From Alphaproteobacteria bacterium (GTDB lineage: Bacteria; Pseudomonadota; Alphaproteobacteria; Rhodobacterales; Rhodobacteraceae), in contig JAUHWJ010000058.1 of assembly GCA_030424705.1 (NCBI GenBank), forward strand, positions 1-8,307: 8,307 nt of DNA, read 5' to 3'. Positions 6,133 through 8,307 of this stretch are shown piece by piece (within the stretch, counting starts at the first letter, position 1; every line of letters begins with the position of its first letter). The notes under the pieces are model-generated. The model did not search any database, was not told the DNA's origin, and saw only the letters and a program-made list of their open reading frames with translations. A program made the position numbers and the translations under genes.

Positions 6133-6701
6133 GGGCCGCGCTCCGCTTCGCGATCTTCGCCGCGCTCCTGTCCCTGCCCGCGAAGGCCGAGGCGCCCTCG
6201 CCCTTCCCGGTCGCCCTCGGCGGCCCCTTCGCGCTCGTCGACCAGAACGGCGCGGAGCGGACGGAGGCGGACCCGGAGGGGCGGCTCCAGCTCCTCTTCT
6301 TCGGCTACGCCGAATGTCAGGCGATCTGCACCGTCGCCCTGCCGCGGATGGCGGAGATGGCGGAACTCGCCGCGGAGGCCGGGATCGCCGTCCGGCCGGT
6401 TCTCATCACGGTGGACCCCGAGCGGGACACGGCGGAGGCGATGCGCGAGGCGCTGCCGGGCTATCACCCGGATTTCGTCGGCCTCACCGGCCCGGAGGAG
6501 GCGCTCGCCGCCGCGCGCAGGGTCTTCGGCGTGGAGAGCAAGGTCGTGTTCGAGGACCCGCAGCTCGGCCCGATCTACGCCCACGGCTCCTTCATCTATC
6601 TCCTCGACGGGGCGGGAAAGCTCCTCACGCTGATCCCGCCCGTCGTCGATCCGGAGCACGGCGCCGGCATCGTGGCGCGCTATGCGGAGGCGGGTCTCTG
6701 A
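6129..6701 (+). CDS. SCO1/SenC family protein (copper/thiol-redox thioredoxin-fold protein)
   Basis: From a GTG at 6129 this gives 190 aa. The start is fixed by AAGGAG at 6115-6120 with 8-nt spacing, by a GTGA overlap with the upstream stop, and by a signal sequence at about 1-20 (ALRFAIFAALLSLPAKA). The thioredoxin fold follows: FFGYAECQAIC carries the SCO copper ligands C63 and C67 in CxxxC. VLITVDPERD (91-100) is the conserved strand, and H152 in YAHGSFIYLLD is the third ligand. SCO proteins deliver copper to, or reduce the cysteines of, the CuA site of cytochrome c oxidase and sometimes serve other cuproenzymes. All three ligands are present, so it should bind copper; the usual Pro after the first Cys is Gln. 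No oxidase or cuproenzyme gene is in view. It is third gene of a unit whose other two members also carry CxxxC. Confidence 0.93.
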   Translation: MRAALRFAIFAALLSLPAKAEAPSPFPVALGGPFALVDQNGAERTEADPEGRLQLLFFGYAECQAICTVALPRMAEMAELAAEAGIAVRPVLITVDPERDTAEAMREALPGYHPDFVGLTGPEEALAAARRVFGVESKVVFEDPQLGPIYAHGSFIYLLDGAGKLLTLIPPVVDPEHGAGIVARYAEAGL

Positions 6702-6716
6702 GGGGCGGCGAGGCGC

Positions 6717-6745
6717 TTGCATCGGCCCGCGATTCCCCTTAAGTC
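6717..6745 (+). promoter_or_regulatory. Candidate promoter for tRNA-Trp (and probably secE)
   Basis: TTGCAT (6717-6722) followed after 17 nt by TAAGTC (6740-6745), or after 16 nt by TTAAGT, lies 15 nt upstream of the tRNA 5' end. Transcription would begin about 6752, giving a short 5' leader for RNase P to remove. The position just after the SCO stop and before a stable RNA gene makes a promoter expected here. Confidence 0.5.
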
Positions 6746-6760
6746 CGCTCGGCCCACGCT

Positions 6761-6836
6761 AGGGGTGTAGCTCAGTTGGTAGAGCGACGGTCTCCAAAAC
6801 CGTAGGTCGGGGGTTCGAGACCCTCCACCCCTGCCA
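6761..6836 (+). tRNA. tRNA-Trp (anticodon CCA)
   Basis: This 76-nt cloverleaf is complete, with the 3' CCA encoded. The acceptor stem AGGGGTG pairs with CACCCCT over 7 bp. The D arm GCTC/GAGC has the loop AGTTGGTA. The anticodon stem ACGGT/ACCGT carries the loop CTCCAAA with anticodon CCA at 6794-6796. The T arm contains GGTTCGAGA. Decoding UGG as Trp follows from the anticodon. The tRNA ends 21 nt before the secE start codon with no terminator between, so it is probably excised from a tRNA-secE transcript. A tRNA-Trp directly before secE-nusG-rplK is a familiar alphaproteobacterial arrangement. Confidence 0.98.
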
Positions 6837-6857
6837 GCGTCGGCAAGGAGGAAGATC

Positions 6858-7055
6858 ATGGCGCGCGTCAATCCCGCCCAGTTCATCCAGCAGGTTCGCG
6901 CCGAGACGGCGAAGGTCGTCTGGCCGACCCGGAAGGAGACGGGGCTCACCACCATCATGGTGTTCATCATGGCCGCGCTCGCGGCTGTGTTCTTTTTCCT
7001 CGTCGACCAGCTCATCGCGCTCGGCATAGACCAGATCCTCCGCCTCGGAGGCTGA
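6858..7055 (+). CDS. secE: Preprotein translocase subunit SecE
   Basis: This 65-aa protein is the short, single-helix form of SecE typical of most bacteria outside the enterics. The amphipathic cytoplasmic helix contains the hallmark ETAKVVWPTRKET (16-28). One transmembrane segment follows at about 31-49 (TTIMVFIMAALAAVFFFLV). SecE clamps SecY in the SecYEG channel for Sec-dependent export and membrane insertion. The start is fixed by AAGGAGGAAG at 6845-6854. It follows tRNA-Trp by 21 nt and precedes nusG by 152 nt, the standard order. Confidence 0.97.
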   Translation: MARVNPAQFIQQVRAETAKVVWPTRKETGLTTIMVFIMAALAAVFFFLVDQLIALGIDQILRLGG

Positions 7056-7064
7056 GCCCGGCGC

Positions 7065-7093
7065 TTGACTTGGGGGCGGCGCGGGTCTATCCG
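7065..7093 (+). promoter_or_regulatory. Candidate promoter in the secE-nusG spacer
   Basis: CTTGACT supplies TTGACT at 7065-7070, then an exact 17-nt spacer, then TATCCG at 7088-7093. The -35 box is near consensus and CTTGAC is the form common in alphaproteobacterial promoters. It would give a roughly 105-nt leader before nusG and could let nusG and the ribosomal genes be transcribed separately from tRNA-Trp-secE. Confidence 0.6.
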
Positions 7094-7207
7094 CGCACCT
7101 TCCTGAAGAACGATGGCGCGCGCCGATTCGGAAAGCGCGCCCGAAGAGTTTACGGCATCGCGCCCCGAAGCGGGCGCGGCGAGGCGAGCGGAGAGGCGGC
7201 GAGACAC

Positions 7208-7741
7208 ATGGCGAAACGCTGGTATGCCGTCCATGTCTTTTCGAACTTCGAGAAGCGTGTGGCGGAGACGCTGCGCGAATCCGTGGCCCAGAACGGCCTC
7301 GAGGACGAGATCGAGGAGATCTTCGTTCCCGTCGAGGAAGTCATGGAGATCCGCCGCGGCAAGAAGGTGAAGACGGAGCGGCGGCTGATGCCCGGCTACG
7401 TCCTCGTGAAGATGGAGATGACGGACCGCGCCTATCTCCACATCATCGACACCAACCGCGTCACCGGCTTTCTCGGCCCGCAGGGCAAGCCCTCGCCGAT
7501 GCGCGACAGCGAAGTGAACGCGCTTCTGAACGTCGTCGAGGAAGGCGTGGAGCGGCCGCGGCCGAAGATCTCCTTCGAGGTCGGCGAGCAGGTTCGCGTC
7601 ACCGACGGCCCGTTCGAGAGCTTCACCGGCTCCGTCGAGCAGGTGGACGAGATCAGCGCGCGGCTGAAGGTCATGGTCTCGATCTTCGGCCGGCCGACGC
7701 CGGTCGAACTGGAATACGCGCAGGTCGCCAAACAGGTCTGA
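7208..7741 (+). CDS. nusG: Transcription termination/antitermination factor NusG
   Basis: This 177-aa protein has the usual alphaproteobacterial NusG length. The NGN domain (about 1-115) opens with [20 protein letters not shown] and includes [12 protein letters not shown] (58-69), the RNA-polymerase-binding core. The KOW domain (about 125-177) includes [19 protein letters not shown] (129-147), the part that contacts NusE/S10 or Rho. NusG suppresses pausing, links transcription to translation and assists Rho. The frame is open from 7070, but ATG 7208 matches the family N-terminus, and the candidate promoter at 7065-7093 lies inside the longer form, which argues against it. The ribosome-binding site is weak (GAGAGG at 7191-7196, 11 nt away). 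It sits between secE and rplK as expected. Confidence 0.97.
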   Translation: MAKRWYAVHVFSNFEKRVAETLRESVAQNGLEDEIEEIFVPVEEVMEIRRGKKVKTERRLMPGYVLVKMEMTDRAYLHIIDTNRVTGFLGPQGKPSPMRDSEVNALLNVVEEGVERPRPKISFEVGEQVRVTDGPFESFTGSVEQVDEISARLKVMVSIFGRPTPVELEYAQVAKQV

Positions 7742-7762
7742 GCGTCGCATCGCGGGAGGCGA

Positions 7763-7778
7763 GGGGGGCGCGCCCCCC
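7763..7778 (+). repeat. Perfect GC palindrome/hairpin in the nusG-rplK spacer (first)
   Basis: Six G's (7763-7768), CGCG (7769-7772) and six C's (7773-7778) form a perfect 16-nt palindrome. As RNA this is a six G-C-pair stem with a CGCG loop. It starts 22 nt after the nusG stop. No T-run follows, so it is not a classical intrinsic terminator; attenuation, pausing or mRNA processing are possible. Confidence 0.6.
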
Positions 7779-7802
7779 GGGCCGGACCGCTCACCGAGGA
7801 CG

Positions 7803-7822
7803 CCCGGGGTCGCGACCCTGGG
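7803..7822 (+). repeat. Second GC-rich hairpin in the rplK leader
   Basis: Arms 7803-7810 (cccggggt) and 7815-7822 (accctggg) form an 8-bp stem with one G-U pair around a CGCG loop at 7811-7814. It ends 9 nt before the Shine-Dalgarno sequence of rplK. The loop is identical to that of the first hairpin. It may be part of a ribosomal-protein leader; I do not recognise a specific L1-binding motif in it. Confidence 0.5.
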
Positions 7823-7845
7823 GCGGAATGGAAAAGGAGGCCGGA

Positions 7846-8274
7846 ATGGCCAAGAAAGTGATGGGGCAGATCAAGCTCCAGGTCCCTGCGGGCAAGGCGA
7901 ACCCCTCGCCGCCCATCGGCCCGGCGCTCGGTCAGCGCGGGCTGAACATCATGGAGTTCTGCAAGGCGTTCAACGCCCGGACGCAGGAGATGGAGGCGGG
8001 CGCCCCGTGCCCGACCGTCATCACCTACTATCAGGACAAGTCCTTCACGATGGAGATCAAGACGCCGCCGGCGTCCTTCCTCATCAAGAAGGCGGCGAAC
8101 CTGAAGTCCGGCTCCAAGACCCCGGGCCGCGCCGTGGCCGGGTCCGTCACCGTGAAGCAGGTGCGGGAGATCGCGGAAGCCAAGATGAAGGACCTGAACG
8201 CGAACGACGTGGACCAGGCGATGAAGATCATCGTCGGCTCCGCCCGCTCGATGGGCATCGAGGTGAAGGGGTAA
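7846..8274 (+). CDS. rplK: 50S ribosomal protein L11
   Basis: This 142-aa protein matches the L11 family length. The N-terminal domain (about 1-70) has [16 protein letters not shown] and [17 protein letters not shown], the proline-rich segment of the GTPase-associated centre. The C-terminal domain (about 75-142) binds the 23S rRNA stalk base, with [16 protein letters not shown] and a final [13 protein letters not shown]11 supports EF-G/EF-Tu function and the stringent response through RelA. ATG 7846 is preceded by AAAAGGAGG (7832-7840, 5-nt spacing); an upstream in-frame ATG at 7828 would add six residues outside the family N-terminus and would place the ribosome-binding site inside the gene. 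rplA follows 4 nt after the stop. Confidence 0.98.
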   Translation: MAKKVMGQIKLQVPAGKANPSPPIGPALGQRGLNIMEFCKAFNARTQEMEAGAPCPTVITYYQDKSFTMEIKTPPASFLIKKAANLKSGSKTPGRAVAGSVTVKQVREIAEAKMKDLNANDVDQAMKIIVGSARSMGIEVKG

Positions 8275-8278
8275 GTCG

Positions 8279-8307
8279 ATGGCGAAGATCGCAAAGCGCA
8301 TCAAGGC
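8279..8307 (+). CDS. rplA: 50S ribosomal protein L1, N-terminal fragment (runs off window)
   Basis: ATG at 8279-8281 begins MAKIAKRIK, the expected N-terminus of L1, four bases after the rplK stop. GAAGGGG at the end of rplK can serve as the ribosome-binding site. Only nine full codons are in the window. The identification rests on the conserved rplK-rplA order and this short match. In the family, L1 binds the 23S rRNA stalk and represses its own operon by binding the L11-L1 mRNA leader. Confidence 0.92.

Noticed and set aside
7070..7207. N-terminal extension of NusG by 46 residues
   Set aside because: Not part of the NusG family, lacks a ribosome-binding site, and overlaps the candidate promoter at 7065-7093.
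6680..7750. Minus-strand open frame of 356 codons containing a GGSRTPDLRFW-like segment
   Set aside because: That segment is the well-known spurious translation of a tRNA gene on its reverse strand; the frame crosses tRNA-Trp, secE and nusG.
7763..7822. Intrinsic terminator after nusG
   Set aside because: The hairpins are GC-rich but no T-run follows either one, and rplK must be expressed downstream.

Overview
The window is GC-rich (roughly 70% by eye, with almost all third codon positions G or C). It looks like a chromosomal segment of an alphaproteobacterium, most likely of the Rhodobacterales/Rhodobacteraceae type. The clearest marker is the right end, with tRNA-Trp followed by secE, nusG, rplK and the start of rplA. 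CTTGAC/CTTGCA-type promoters and the style of the accessory genes fit this assignment. Genus cannot be determined from the sequence alone.

Left part (1-3047). The last 29 codons of an unidentified plus-strand gene converge on a minus-strand pair. The pair is a TTC38-type tetratricopeptide protein translationally coupled to a small VOC (glyoxalase/dioxygenase-superfamily) protein. A 101-bp divergent spacer then leads to a PLP-dependent class I/II aminotransferase. That gene has no Shine-Dalgarno sequence but has a promoter-like pair placed so that transcription would start on the ATG.

Middle part (3044-5010). Two minus-strand genes follow: a GT-B family 4 glycosyltransferase, then downstream a three-helix membrane protein with a cyclic-nucleotide-binding-like domain of Popeye type. 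The Popeye-type gene ends tail to tail with the aminotransferase, sharing a CTAG that supplies TAG stops on both strands.

Export/redox operon (5114-6701). Three tightly packed plus-strand genes all encode N-terminal signal peptides. Two are small cysteine proteins without a recognised name, apparently distant homologues of each other, and the third is a SCO1/SenC-type copper/thiol protein. All three carry a CxxxC motif. This is the most interesting unit in the window and may be a periplasmic copper or thiol-redox cassette.

Housekeeping end (6717-8307). A candidate promoter drives tRNA-Trp and probably secE as one transcript. A second, stronger promoter candidate lies between secE and nusG. 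Two very GC-rich hairpins with identical CGCG loops occupy the nusG-rplK spacer. No mobile element, CRISPR array or phage feature was seen, and no intergenic stretch exceeds about 150 bp.
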